Source: SLAN01 sp964565375 (GTDB lineage Bacteria; Spirochaetota; Spirochaetia; DSM-27196; SKKC01). Taken from it: DNA of 64,000 nucleotides. Of this stretch, positions 24,946 through 33,613 are shown one piece after another. How positions within the stretch are numbered: position 1 is the first letter of the stretch; the number at the start of each line of letters is the position of its first letter. The DNA is taken from the NCBI GenBank assembly GCA_964565375.1, contig CAZMEV010000003.1, positions 1 through 64,000 of the forward strand, read 5' to 3'. The position numbers and the translations under genes are program-made. Below the pieces are notes generated by a model, which had not been told where the DNA came from, made no database searches, and was given only the letters and a program-made list of their open reading frames with translations.

Positions 24946-25860
24946 CTATACACCCCCGATTATTCGCTCAAAACGGGCCGTTCGCCGCTCATCCACATCC
25001 GGATCATCGTCGCGAAGAGCCTCCTCAACGACTTCCATGCGGTCGGACGGTGAGGGATGGGTCTGCATGAAGCCAGGGCCGTCCGACTCCCAGTCGGCAG
25101 CCATCTGTTCGAGGTACGTCAGCAGTGCACGCGGACTGTATCCCGCCCTGCGCAGTATTTCTACGGCGGTCTCGTCTGCCTCCTCCTCCGATGCTCGTGA
25201 ATATCCGGCAGTAAAGAGGGTCTGGGTAACATCATCTATGGAGTCGCTGAATACTTCTGTAAGTTCCGCCACTTCCTCGCTGCCTGCAAGATAAACGCCG
25301 GTAATCGCGGTGCTCGTCAGTGCGGAGGTAATCCGTGAAGTCCGGATGCTCTGCAGCCCGTGTTGCGCCTGGATATGCGCGATCTCGTGGGCAAGAATCG
25401 CTGCGAGTTCATCTTCATTGCGGGCGAGCCGAATCATTCCCCGGGTAATGAAAATATGCCCGCCCGGCGTCGCGAACGCGTTTATTTCATCATCGTCAAG
25501 AACCTGAAACGAGTAGCCTGCATAAATGGCAGGGCGCTCAGATGAGAAGGCGAGAATCTCGCCTATTGTCGCCACATATTCGTTTACTTCCTCATTTTCA
25601 TACGCCGGATACCGGTCGAGAACGGTTGCGCCTACGGAACGGCCTATGTAGTACTCCTGCTCGGGAGTAAAATCCTCGAAGCTTCGCTCCACCTGCTCCC
25701 CGGTTCGCCGTATACTTTCAGCCTGACGGGAGTCGATCACCCCGGCAGCCTCACCGACCGTTGCGCCAATCGAGGCAGCGGTACCACAGGCAGCCACACC
25801 AAGCGCCACGACAATACCGAGCAGCGCATACTTTCTTGTGGTTGATACTCTCGTGCGCAT
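24946..25860 (-). CDS. M48-family metalloprotease, lipoprotein
   Basis: 304-residue zinc peptidase of the BepA/LoiP-like M48 group. The N-terminus is a lipoprotein signal with lipobox VAAC. The zinc motif is HEIAHIQAQHG and the third ligand lies in SEEEADETAVEIL. Such periplasmic proteases degrade misfolded outer-membrane proteins. No C-terminal TPR is visible, so it is closer to LoiP. It lies 2 bp behind the SH3 gene and just ahead of the CHASE2 cyclase, suggesting an envelope-stress unit (inference). Confidence 0.92.
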   Translation of the reverse strand: MRTRVSTTRKYALLGIVVALGVAACGTAASIGATVGEAAGVIDSRQAESIRRTGEQVERSFEDFTPEQEYYIGRSVGATVLDRYPAYENEEVNEYVATIGEILAFSSERPAIYAGYSFQVLDDDEINAFATPGGHIFITRGMIRLARNEDELAAILAHEIAHIQAQHGLQSIRTSRITSALTSTAITGVYLAGSEEVAELTEVFSDSIDDVTQTLFTAGYSRASEEEADETAVEILRRAGYSPRALLTYLEQMAADWESDGPGFMQTHPSPSDRMEVVEEALRDDDPDVDERRTARFERIIGGV

Positions 25861-25862
25861 AA

Positions 25863-26363
25863 TCAGTTGTCCTCCGGTGAGCGCAGCCCGCCGGCCTCCA
25901 CGAACTCACGCAGCACATCATCGTTGCGCCGGCGTGCTTCCATGCGATCCACGCCCTCGAACGACAGCCCCTGCTCACTCCGGTATTGTTGCTCGACCTG
26001 TTCGTTAAACCCACGACCGGCAAGCGCTACTTCGTCGTCCTCGGCCGCGCGCTCGGCGTCACGACCGGTAGCGTCAAGAACGATTTCCTGTTCGCTTACC
26101 GAAGACTTATGCAGCCAGCCTTCCCCCGCTGGGCTGCTGACCCGGTAAAAATCGCCCTGCATCTCGAGCACTTCGACCTGGTCGGCATACGCAAGATCCG
26201 CGCGGATCGGGCCAAGGTGAGATGGGCGCTCCCGCAGCTGCGCGTTGCGCACCGAAACGCTGACCGTTTCTCCTTCAAGCGCGCCGAGTGCGGCCAGACT
26301 GACGACCGTTAGAAAAATCGCGATCACCACCCTGCGGACAGTGAATACACCGGATACCATCAT
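25863..26363 (-). CDS. Exported bacterial SH3-domain protein
   Basis: 166-residue protein with a signal peptide (RVVIAIFLTVVSLAALGALEG) and one SH3b-like domain (VRNAQLRERPSHLGP ... GDFYRVSSPAGEGWLHKSSV). The C-terminal 75 residues are charged and probably disordered. SH3b domains often bind peptidoglycan. AGAGGG precedes the start; two ATGs stand in tandem. It is first in a probable operon with the M48 protease, cyclase and argJ. Confidence 0.85.
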   Translation of the reverse strand: MMVSGVFTVRRVVIAIFLTVVSLAALGALEGETVSVSVRNAQLRERPSHLGPIRADLAYADQVEVLEMQGDFYRVSSPAGEGWLHKSSVSEQEIVLDATGRDAERAAEDDEVALAGRGFNEQVEQQYRSEQGLSFEGVDRMEARRRNDDVLREFVEAGGLRSPEDN

Positions 26364-26437
26364 GTAAATCCCTCTTTATTGAACTATACCATAAGCCATA
26401 CTCATACAACACTGAGAATGAGTCAAATGTAAACGCA

Positions 26438-26467
26438 TTGGCATGAGATGCATCTATTCGCTACTCT
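26438..26467 (+). promoter_or_regulatory. Promoter of the ABC importer operon
   Basis: TTGGCA (26438-26443), an 18-nt spacer and TACTCT (26462-26467). Exactly 7 nt later is the ATG at 26475, so transcription and translation would start together. Confidence 0.55.
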
Positions 26468-26474
26468 TGCGTGC

Positions 26475-27602
26475 ATGGAACGGTCTATCACGTACCGTAT
26501 ACTCAGTTACACACTGATACTTGCTGTTTTCGTCGTCGCCCCGGTCTGGCCGGACAGTGATCTGCCCGTCGGTGAAGCATCCTCGTTGTCGGTATCCGAG
26601 CACGATGGATACATACACGTCGAGGTGCTGACCCCCTGGCCGGGTGCCGATACGACATTCGAATACGCGCTCGTGGACCGCACACGGGACGATCACAACG
26701 AAGAACAGGTCCCCGAAGGACTTTCGGTAATCAGAACGCCGGTGGAACGGGTTGTAACGATGAGCACAACCTTTGTCGCCGGGTTCGAGGAACTCGGGGA
26801 ACTCGACCGCATTGTCGGCCACGATAACCCCGACTTCCTCTACAGTGAAGCAGCTCGCAGGCGTGCATCCGCAGGAGACCTGGCGGCGGTCGCACCGGGA
26901 AATGAAATTGACCTCGAGGTTCTTATAGACCTTCAGCCCGACCTTGTCATGGTGAACCAGTACGATCCGGCCGACGATACCGTCGACCGCATCGAGGAGG
27001 CGGGACTTACCGTACTCGTCAGCGGTGACTGGACCGAACATTCGCCGGTAGGGCGAATGGAGTGGATATACCTGACGGGCCTTTTAACCGGTACTGCCGA
27101 GCGCGCAGCCGAGTACGCCGGCGAAACCGCAGCACGCTATGAACATCTTGCAGATTCAGTGTCCGACGTGGATTACCGTCCGGAAGTGCTCATAAACGGT
27201 CCCTTTCAGGGAACGTGGGCGGTACCCGAGGCCGATGCCTACTCAGCCAGGTTTATCGAAGATGCAGGCGGCGATTACCCCTGGAGTGATGAATCGGGTA
27301 CCGGCAGTCTCTTTCTGGACGTCGAGGCCGTCTTCGATCGTGCCGGAAATGCGGATATCTGGATTAATCCCGGGCAGTGGCAGTCACTCGACGATATCGC
27401 CGATGAACGCCTGTTCGAGTTTGAGCCGGTGAACGCCGGTCGCGTGTACAATAACAATCGCCGGATATCGGAAAGCGGCGGTATTGACTATTTCGAGAGC
27501 GGTCAGATCCGCCCGGATGATATTCTTGCCGACCTCATAAGCATTTTTCACCCGGACACTCGACCGGATCACGAGCTGATATATTATCAACGCCTTGACT
27601 GA
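26475..27602 (+). CDS. Periplasmic metal-chelate-binding protein of an ABC importer
   Basis: About 375-residue solute-binding protein of the FepB/BtuF class, which captures siderophore-iron or cobalamin. A signal peptide (YTLILAVFVVAPVW) is followed by an unusual 70-residue N-terminal extension. The binding fold starts at VERVVTMSTTFVAGFEELG, with the interlobe region EIDLEVLIDLQPDLVMVNQYDP. The ATG at 26475 is 7 nt behind a -10 element; an ATG at 26448 lies inside the promoter. It is followed directly by permease and ATPase genes, overlapping the permease start by 8 bp. Confidence 0.88.
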   Translation: MERSITYRILSYTLILAVFVVAPVWPDSDLPVGEASSLSVSEHDGYIHVEVLTPWPGADTTFEYALVDRTRDDHNEEQVPEGLSVIRTPVERVVTMSTTFVAGFEELGELDRIVGHDNPDFLYSEAARRRASAGDLAAVAPGNEIDLEVLIDLQPDLVMVNQYDPADDTVDRIEEAGLTVLVSGDWTEHSPVGRMEWIYLTGLLTGTAERAAEYAGETAARYEHLADSVSDVDYRPEVLINGPFQGTWAVPEADAYSARFIEDAGGDYPWSDESGTGSLFLDVEAVFDRAGNADIWINPGQWQSLDDIADERLFEFEPVNAGRVYNNNRRISESGGIDYFESGQIRPDDILADLISIFHPDTRPDHELIYYQRLD

Positions 27603-28686
27603 TCATCCTCGTCGCCTCGAACGAATTCGAACCAGCCCCTTGCGTGGGGCGGCTGTTCTCCTGCTTCTGGCTCTGGCAGTCCTCGGTCTGTTCGGGTTAA
27701 GAATCGCGCTTGGATCAGTACCGATTCAGCTCACTGAAGTGCTCCGGGCGCTGTCAGGCCTGCCGACCGAACGGGCTTCGACCGCCACCATTATTACCCG
27801 TTTCCGCCTGCCGAGGGCCATCGCCGCAGTAGTGGCCGGCGCAGCGCTCGGCTCCTGCGGCGCGGCAATGCAGACAATGTTCCGCAATCCGCTTGCAGGG
27901 CCGTTCGTTCTCGGCATTAACGCCGGGGCCAGTCTCGGGGCGGCTGTGGTTCTCCTCGGTGTTACCGGTGGAGCCGCCGGCGTAACAGCCGGTGTTCTGG
28001 CCGCCGGTGTCCAGGGGTATCCGGCATTCTTCCTCGCAGCGGCAGCCTTTACCGGAGCCGCGCTGCTTATGCTCGTCATCCTTGCAGCCGCTCGGGTCGT
28101 ATCGAATCCGGTAAGCCTGCTTGTTATCGGCATTCTCACCGGATACGCAGTGAACGCGATTGTAAGCGTGCTTATTCATTCCGCCGGCGCCGAGCAGGTG
28201 CAAAGCTATATTGCGTGGACATTCGGCAGCTTCGCCGGAGTCACCCGCGCCCAGCTACCGGTGCTCGTCGGCGCAGTCACCGCCGGTATGCTGCTTCTTT
28301 TCAGCGGTACCCGTATGCTTGACGCAGCGCTGCTCGGCGAACGATACGCCGAAAGCCTCGGCGTACCACCAGGCGCCATACGTCGACGCGTTATCATATC
28401 CACTGCGTTTCTTGCGGGACCTGTCACCGCATTCTGCGGACCGATCGCGTTTATCGGCATGGCTACTCCTCACCTTGTGCGAACGTTGAGCGGACGAAGC
28501 ACGCATGCAATTGTACTGACCGGTAGTGCCCTTGCCGGAGCAGCGCTTGCCCTCGCCGGCGATCTCATAGCATCCATGCCGGGCACGGAGGCAAGCCTGC
28601 CGCTTAATGCAGTAACCGCGCTGTTCGGAGCGCCGGTGGTTATAGCGGTACTTCTCGGTCGCAGCAGTCTGGAGACGCGCGTATGA
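27595..28686 (+). CDS. FecCD-family ABC permease
   Basis: 363-residue integral membrane permease of the BtuC/FepD type with about ten TM helices. The signatures are RFRLPRAIAAVVAGAALGSCGAAMQTMFRNPLAGPFVLGI-type residues early (partial match shown by LPRAIAA and NPLAGP) and GPIAFIGMATPHLVRTL near the C-terminus, which contacts the ATPase. The TTG start at 27595 overlaps the binding-protein stop; there is no better start downstream before the first TM. Confidence 0.92.
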   Translation: MTDHPRRLERIRTSPLRGAAVLLLLALAVLGLFGLRIALGSVPIQLTEVLRALSGLPTERASTATIITRFRLPRAIAAVVAGAALGSCGAAMQTMFRNPLAGPFVLGINAGASLGAAVVLLGVTGGAAGVTAGVLAAGVQGYPAFFLAAAAFTGAALLMLVILAAARVVSNPVSLLVIGILTGYAVNAIVSVLIHSAGAEQVQSYIAWTFGSFAGVTRAQLPVLVGAVTAGMLLLFSGTRMLDAALLGERYAESLGVPPGAIRRRVIISTAFLAGPVTAFCGPIAFIGMATPHLVRTLSGRSTHAIVLTGSALAGAALALAGDLIASMPGTEASLPLNAVTALFGAPVVIAVLLGRSSLETRV

Positions 28687-29744
28687 GCGATGAGACACCG
28701 ATGTCTGCAATAACTACACCCCGGACACTGCTGTCGGCACGCAGCCTGCACATAGCCCCGGCGCCGCGCCGGCCAATTCTGCTGCACGATGTGAACATCA
28801 ACCTCAAAGGAGGCCGATTACACGGGCTTGCCGGGCCCAACGGAAGCGGAAAGACGACCCTGCTGTCAGCACTGGCCGGATTTCGATCTCCGGAACGTGG
28901 ACAGGTTCTCGTCGACGATCACCGGGTCTCAGCCCTGCAACCCATCGAGCGGGCCAAGCGCATAGCGGTCGTACTGACCGAACGCCACGATCCTGCGTTT
29001 CTGCGCGTCGGAGAGCTGGTATCCCTCGGCCGGTTGCCCTACCGGGGCGAGCAGAGAAGCAGTGACCAGGAGCGAAGAATCTGCGAACAGGCACTTGAGC
29101 GACTCGGTCTGTCGGCGCTTCGCAACCGGCGTGTTGCAACATTAAGCGATGGAGAACGACAGCGCGCCCTCATCGCCCGTGCAGTAGCGCAGTCCCCGGA
29201 TATTCTCCTTCTCGACGAACCGACCGCTCACCTCGACGTTGCGGGGGAAGTAGAAATTATTTCGTATCTGCTTGCGATAGCCCGGGAGAACAATATCGCA
29301 GTACTCGCGAGCACGCACAAGCTCCACCTTATGCTCTCCTGGTGCGATACGCTTTCACTTGTGCACCGCGACGGAACGGTGACATCCGGTGCGCCCGAGT
29401 CCCTCGCGCTCTCAGGCGACGTCGCAAAAACCTTTAACACCGAAATTGTCCGATTCAATGAACACGACCTTCGCTTTAACGCATGCCGTGTACGCAACAA
29501 CTGGAAGAGCATTCGCGTAGAAGCCCAAGGCAGCGAAGGACTGTGGACCCGCCGTGCGCTTGAGCGGATCGGTTTTCTCGAGCGGGAGGAAGCCGAATAT
29601 TCTGTTAAGGTTGATGGATTTCCCGTGGCACCGCGATGGCGCATATACCAACGGGACGAGACAGGTTCGAATCTGCGTGCCGAATTCCGGTCGCTTGATG
29701 AGCTCGTTGAACATCTGTCGCTGACCGAGTCACCGGGCATCTGA
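28683..29744 (+). CDS. ABC importer ATPase with C-terminal extension
   Basis: 353-residue ATPase of the siderophore/cobalamin importer. Walker A is GPNGSGKTT, the signature LSDGERQR, Walker B ILLLDEPTAHLD and the switch His lies in ASTHK. The ABC core ends near residue 255. About 95 extra residues follow (from about FNEHDLRFNACRV), with a predicted alpha/beta character that I cannot assign. The ATG overlaps the permease stop by 4 bp. Confidence 0.92.
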   Translation: MSDETPMSAITTPRTLLSARSLHIAPAPRRPILLHDVNINLKGGRLHGLAGPNGSGKTTLLSALAGFRSPERGQVLVDDHRVSALQPIERAKRIAVVLTERHDPAFLRVGELVSLGRLPYRGEQRSSDQERRICEQALERLGLSALRNRRVATLSDGERQRALIARAVAQSPDILLLDEPTAHLDVAGEVEIISYLLAIARENNIAVLASTHKLHLMLSWCDTLSLVHRDGTVTSGAPESLALSGDVAKTFNTEIVRFNEHDLRFNACRVRNNWKSIRVEAQGSEGLWTRRALERIGFLEREEAEYSVKVDGFPVAPRWRIYQRDETGSNLRAEFRSLDELVEHLSLTESPGI

Positions 29745-29751
29745 GACAGCG

Positions 29752-30525
29752 CTACAGATCCGGTTCTTCGTCCCCGTAGCGGGCAGCAAGTCGACGCAGC
29801 GTCTGTGCGTCGCGATAGAAGGCGTCCACACGCTCATTCTCGACCCCTCGAAGACAGATCCAGTGATCGTCATCCACGTCCCGAAGCACGCGCAGATAGG
29901 TTGCCCAGCGGTCGGTCACTTCACTGAGCATGGTGGACTCTGCGCGGTCATCTGCCCCTGTGCAATGCACCCCGAGAACCACATCCTCCGCCGCCTGGAG
30001 GTCGCCCAGGTTCTCTTCCACATCTTCCAGCGACTGCGGACGCCAGAACACATGAGCCGTTTCTACCTGTGCCGCTTCCATGAGCGAAACCGCCTCCCGC
30101 GCATTCGCGGCAAGCGAAACCGGATGAAGCCCGACAGCTACCAGAATGCCCTGCTGTACCGCCTGTTCGACACAGGCGGCCAGCGCTTCAGCCACCTGGG
30201 TTCGATGCTCTGAAGTCGCCTCGTCGAGCCGGACCGAACCGGCCCTGATCCGAATGGCCGCTGCTCCAAGTTCGCCTGCGGTGGCTACAATCTTTTCAAT
30301 CGTCTCGCCCTTTTCGATCGGCTCGTCCACACCATAGGAGATGACAACCATCCCGGCCTCCTCGGTTACCGACCGCGCACGCTGAGCTGCCTCCCGATCT
30401 CCGACGGGCACGTGGGTGCCTGCTTCCCACTCGATCCCGTCGATACCGGCGGCCTGCGCAAGCTCGACAATGCGTCGGGGAATAAGCTTTGGAAATGTAT
30501 CAGATGTAAGCCCGGACAGAAGCAT
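29752..30525 (-). CDS. Sugar phosphate isomerase/epimerase-like TIM-barrel protein
   Basis: 257-residue protein of the AP-endonuclease-2/xylose-isomerase-like barrel family. GIDGIEWEAGTHVPVGD, AAIRIRAGSV and ILVAVGLHPVS recall that fold. Metal-ligand Glu/His positions look only partly preserved, so the activity is uncertain. AAGGAG lies upstream of the ATG. It stands alone, convergent with the ABC operon at 8 bp distance. Confidence 0.75.
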   Translation of the reverse strand: MLLSGLTSDTFPKLIPRRIVELAQAAGIDGIEWEAGTHVPVGDREAAQRARSVTEEAGMVVISYGVDEPIEKGETIEKIVATAGELGAAAIRIRAGSVRLDEATSEHRTQVAEALAACVEQAVQQGILVAVGLHPVSLAANAREAVSLMEAAQVETAHVFWRPQSLEDVEENLGDLQAAEDVVLGVHCTGADDRAESTMLSEVTDRWATYLRVLRDVDDDHWICLRGVENERVDAFYRDAQTLRRLAARYGDEEPDL

Positions 30526-30626
30526 GGTGGTTTTCGTCTCCTTCAGTTGCCTGAAGGTGCGTATTCTTGTGTACGCTTCGACGCGGTGTCAAGGCGAACT
30601 CATGCGCCGAACGAAGGTTTACCTAC

Positions 30627-30655
30627 TTGCCGGTTCCCACGGCGATCTGTAGGCT
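30627..30655 (+). promoter_or_regulatory. Promoter of rmuC
   Basis: TTGCCG (30627-30632), a 17-nt spacer and TAGGCT (30650-30655), 14 nt before the start codon. No clear Shine-Dalgarno lies between. Confidence 0.45.
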
Positions 30656-30669
30656 GCCGTACAGCATTT

Positions 30670-31506
30670 ATGTACATTCCAACTGAGCTCATAGCCGTTG
30701 CAATTACCCTCCTTCTCATCCTTGCAGTACTGCTTGCTCTCATGTTGACTCGTCGCGCTCAGGGCTCAGGAAGTGAGGCAATGGCACGGGTCGAAGGCCG
30801 CCTTTCACAGATAGAAGCAATTTCAAACCGGATGGACGAACTTGCTTCGCTCTTTGCAGTCCCCCGTACGCGTGGCGAGGTCGGGGAAATGGTGCTCGCC
30901 GACCTGCTTGCAAGCTATCTGCCTGCGGAAGCCTACACCCTGCAGCATGGCTTTTCCGACGGCAGCAGAGTCGATGCTGCAATTCGCCTCTCCGAGACAC
31001 TTGTTCCTGTCGACGCCAAGTTTCCGCTCGAAGCGCTACGCCGGCACGACCAGGAACACCCCGACGCGAACGAATTACCCGCTTCGGTGCGAAAAACATT
31101 TATCACGCACGCGAAGACTATTGCATCGCGGTACATCAGGCCCGAGGAAGGCACTATGGATTTCGCGCTCATGTACATTCCCAGCGAGGGCATATACCAC
31201 AGGGTGTTCGTTGCGGACCCGGGAGACACAATGCGCGAGGTCCTCTCGCTTCGGGTTGTGCCGGTGAGTCCGGGAACGCTGTTTCTGTATCTTCTGACGG
31301 TTTCTTACGGGCTGCGAGGGCTTGCGTTCAGCCGAGAACAGAACGAGCTCATTTCCCACGTAAGCGCCGTGCGCCGGGAGTTCAATGAACTTTCACGGAC
31401 TGTGGAACTCCTCCGCGGACACCTGAAAAACGCCACGAAGGCAGCCGACGAGTGTGACACACGTCTTTCATCTGTTGATCGGGGACTTCACCGGCTCGAA
31501 GAGTAA
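30670..31506 (+). CDS. rmuC: DNA recombination protein RmuC (short form)
   Basis: 278-residue RmuC-family protein, an endonuclease-fold limiter of inverted-repeat rearrangements. An N-terminal TM (ELIAVAITLLLILAVLLALML) precedes a short coiled coil. The core has GEVGEMVLADLLASYLP and PVDAKFPLEALRR, the conserved catalytic-fold motif, then MYIPSEGIYHRVF. It is shorter than E. coli RmuC (about 475) because the coiled coil is reduced. Its last 125 bp overlap the end of the EEP gene on the other strand. Confidence 0.9.
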   Translation: MYIPTELIAVAITLLLILAVLLALMLTRRAQGSGSEAMARVEGRLSQIEAISNRMDELASLFAVPRTRGEVGEMVLADLLASYLPAEAYTLQHGFSDGSRVDAAIRLSETLVPVDAKFPLEALRRHDQEHPDANELPASVRKTFITHAKTIASRYIRPEEGTMDFALMYIPSEGIYHRVFVADPGDTMREVLSLRVVPVSPGTLFLYLLTVSYGLRGLAFSREQNELISHVSAVRREFNELSRTVELLRGHLKNATKAADECDTRLSSVDRGLHRLEE

Positions 31507-32560
31507 TCTGCACCGGCAGATGGTCGGAATACCCGGTTGCCCTGTCCGATCGCCGGCGCAGTGGCGCCCCGTGGGCATTCAGCATATAGGGCTCGGCGAC
31601 CACTTTAAATCCATCCGCGTATAGCTTGCCGGGGGTACCATCGACGTCGCAGCGCTGGAAACCGGGACCGAGCAGAATGTGGTCGAGGCTGTTCCACCTG
31701 CCCCGAAACACGTATGTACCGGGAGGCTCTCGCTTTGCTCCCGCCGTTCTCCCGTGAAGCCGCGACTTCCAGGGGGAGTACAGAACAAGACCGTCGGGGC
31801 TTACTCCCGCGCGCTCACGACTGCTTGTAAGAAACAGTCCGTCGGCCGGGTTGTAGACACCGAGTGTCGATTCGGGTCGCAGGGCGGTAGCGTAAGCTCG
31901 GTCACGTCTGACGTACTCGTCAGCGCTCGCATTCAGGTCGCCTGCGGCAACAACCGGCGGGCCCTTCTCGAGAATTGTTTCGCGGATCCTGCGGACGAGA
32001 ATTGCCGCCGCTTCACGTCGCGATGCTTCGCTTTCCTGCACTCCACTGACTTTCGAGTGCCAGTGATTTACAAACAGTCGTATCGGCTGCGGCGGCCATT
32101 TGATGTCCACTTCGAGTATATAGCGGCCCGGAGCAGCCCATGGCAGGGACAAACCATGCGTACGCACAGCGGTAACCGGGTACCGGGAAAACACGGCGTT
32201 ATGAAACGGTCCCGAGTTCGCAACGAGAATCTTGTACCGATATCCCAACTGTTCGAGCTCTACCGCAAGGTCGGCGAGCACCCTCTGGTTCTCAATCTCC
32301 TGAAGCGCGAGCACATCGGCGCCCTTGCCGTAACCGAGTTCAGCGATAACATGCGCTGTATTCTCGAGACTTCGTGCATAGCGATCCGGCCCCCAGCTGT
32401 CGGTGCGGGGATCGAACGCCGGATATTCGGTTCCGTCGTAGACTGCATCGAACAGGTTTTCGACATTGTAGCTTGCAATAACCAGTTCAGCCCCGTCAGC
32501 ACAGGAAACAACCATAATCCCCGCGATAAGGGCTCCTGCTCTGCAGATAGCTTTTACCAT
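31382..32560 (-). CDS. Secreted endonuclease/exonuclease/phosphatase-family protein
   Basis: About 392-residue EEP-fold phosphoesterase. A signal peptide or lipobox-like region (LIAGIMVVSCADGAEL) leads to SYNVENLFDAVYDG. Catalytic motifs are ALQEIEN (metal Glu), FVNHWHSK, AAGDLNASADE and YSDHLPVQI (catalytic Asp-His). It is likely an exported nuclease or phosphatase. GGAGGA lies 7 nt before the ATG at 32560. The C-terminal 41 codons after the catalytic fold overlap rmuC antisense. Confidence 0.88.
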   Translation of the reverse strand: MVKAICRAGALIAGIMVVSCADGAELVIASYNVENLFDAVYDGTEYPAFDPRTDSWGPDRYARSLENTAHVIAELGYGKGADVLALQEIENQRVLADLAVELEQLGYRYKILVANSGPFHNAVFSRYPVTAVRTHGLSLPWAAPGRYILEVDIKWPPQPIRLFVNHWHSKVSGVQESEASRREAAAILVRRIRETILEKGPPVVAAGDLNASADEYVRRDRAYATALRPESTLGVYNPADGLFLTSSRERAGVSPDGLVLYSPWKSRLHGRTAGAKREPPGTYVFRGRWNSLDHILLGPGFQRCDVDGTPGKLYADGFKVVAEPYMLNAHGAPLRRRSDRATGYSDHLPVQITLRAGEVPDQQMKDVCHTRRLPSWRFSGVRGGVPQSVKVH

Positions 32561-32630
32561 GGTGACATCCTCCACCATGTACTACAGCAGGAATGTACAG
32601 GGCGATTGCGTGATTATGCGGATAAAAAGT

Positions 32631-33602
32631 TCATCTCGAAATGTTTCGGGGCTGATACAGGTCGATCACTCGATCGACTTCGCGATCCGGATCCTGAGCC
32701 ATCGGCTCGAACTCGGCGCCGGTTAATCGCTCTACCGCGTCTATGTAGCGCCCCGCCAGCTCTATTACCACCTCTTCGGGAATCTGAGGCGGTTTGCCGT
32801 CACCGGTGTACCCGTTTTTCAGCAACCAGCCTCGGAGAAACTCTTTGTCGAGGTGATACTGCTCCTCGCCGGCCTCGAACCGCCGTGCGTAATCGGAGGC
32901 ATCCCAGTAGCGAGAGCTGTCGGGAGTATGAAGCTCATCGATAAGCGTAAGCGTACCGTGTTCATCCAGGCCGAACTCGTACTTCGTATCAACAAGGATC
33001 AGCCCCGCTTCCGCCGAGAGCTCCCGGCCCCGCTCGTAGAGTGCGAGCGACGTTTCGCGAATCTGCTTCCACAGCTGTTCGTCAACGAGACCCGAGTCGA
33101 TAATCTCCTCCTCGGAGACCGGCCTGTCGTGACCTTCCGATTCCTTGGTGGAAGGAGTCACAAGCGGCTGCGGCAGCTTCTCGTTTTTCGAGAGGCCCTC
33201 CGGAAGGGAAATCCCGGAGACCGGGTTTCCGTTCTGATAGTCCCTCCATGCACTCCCCGCGAGATAGCCCCGCACAACAACCTCGATTGGAATCACACGG
33301 CAGTTTTTGACTCGTGTCGTGCGCGGCGTCACCATTTCAATGATATGGTTCGGAACAATATCCCGCGTCTGCGAAAACCAGTAGAGGCTCATCCGATTCA
33401 GTAGCTCCCCCTTACAGGGAACAAGCGCGAGCACTCTGTCGAAGGCGCTTACCCGGTCACTTGCCGTAATAAGCAGCTCGTCACCCAGATCGACAATTTC
33501 GCGTACCTTGCCGTGCGTCACCGGTATCGACTCCGGCACAGCTTCGTCAGGGATACCGGAGAAGCATACCGGAAGGTAGCTGCGCATCCAGTCAGCACGC
33601 AT
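32631..33602 (-). CDS. purC: SAICAR synthetase PurC
   Basis: Purine enzyme that ligates aspartate to CAIR with ATP. GKVREIVDLGDELLITASDRVSAFD, IPIEVVVRGYLAGSAW, ILVDTKYEFG and LIDELHTPDSSRYW are clear family motifs. The 323-residue length is that of the longer PurC form. It lies 11 bp behind clpP on the same strand with no other pur genes nearby. Confidence 0.96.
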   Translation of the reverse strand: MRADWMRSYLPVCFSGIPDEAVPESIPVTHGKVREIVDLGDELLITASDRVSAFDRVLALVPCKGELLNRMSLYWFSQTRDIVPNHIIEMVTPRTTRVKNCRVIPIEVVVRGYLAGSAWRDYQNGNPVSGISLPEGLSKNEKLPQPLVTPSTKESEGHDRPVSEEEIIDSGLVDEQLWKQIRETSLALYERGRELSAEAGLILVDTKYEFGLDEHGTLTLIDELHTPDSSRYWDASDYARRFEAGEEQYHLDKEFLRGWLLKNGYTGDGKPPQIPEEVVIELAGRYIDAVERLTGAEFEPMAQDPDREVDRVIDLYQPRNISR

Positions 33603-33613
33603 ACTGATTCGTC

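Noticed and set aside
26364..26474. Cobalamin riboswitch upstream of the ABC importer
   Set aside because: The whole intergenic space is about 110 bp, no B12-box is seen, and the promoter predicts a leaderless mRNA.
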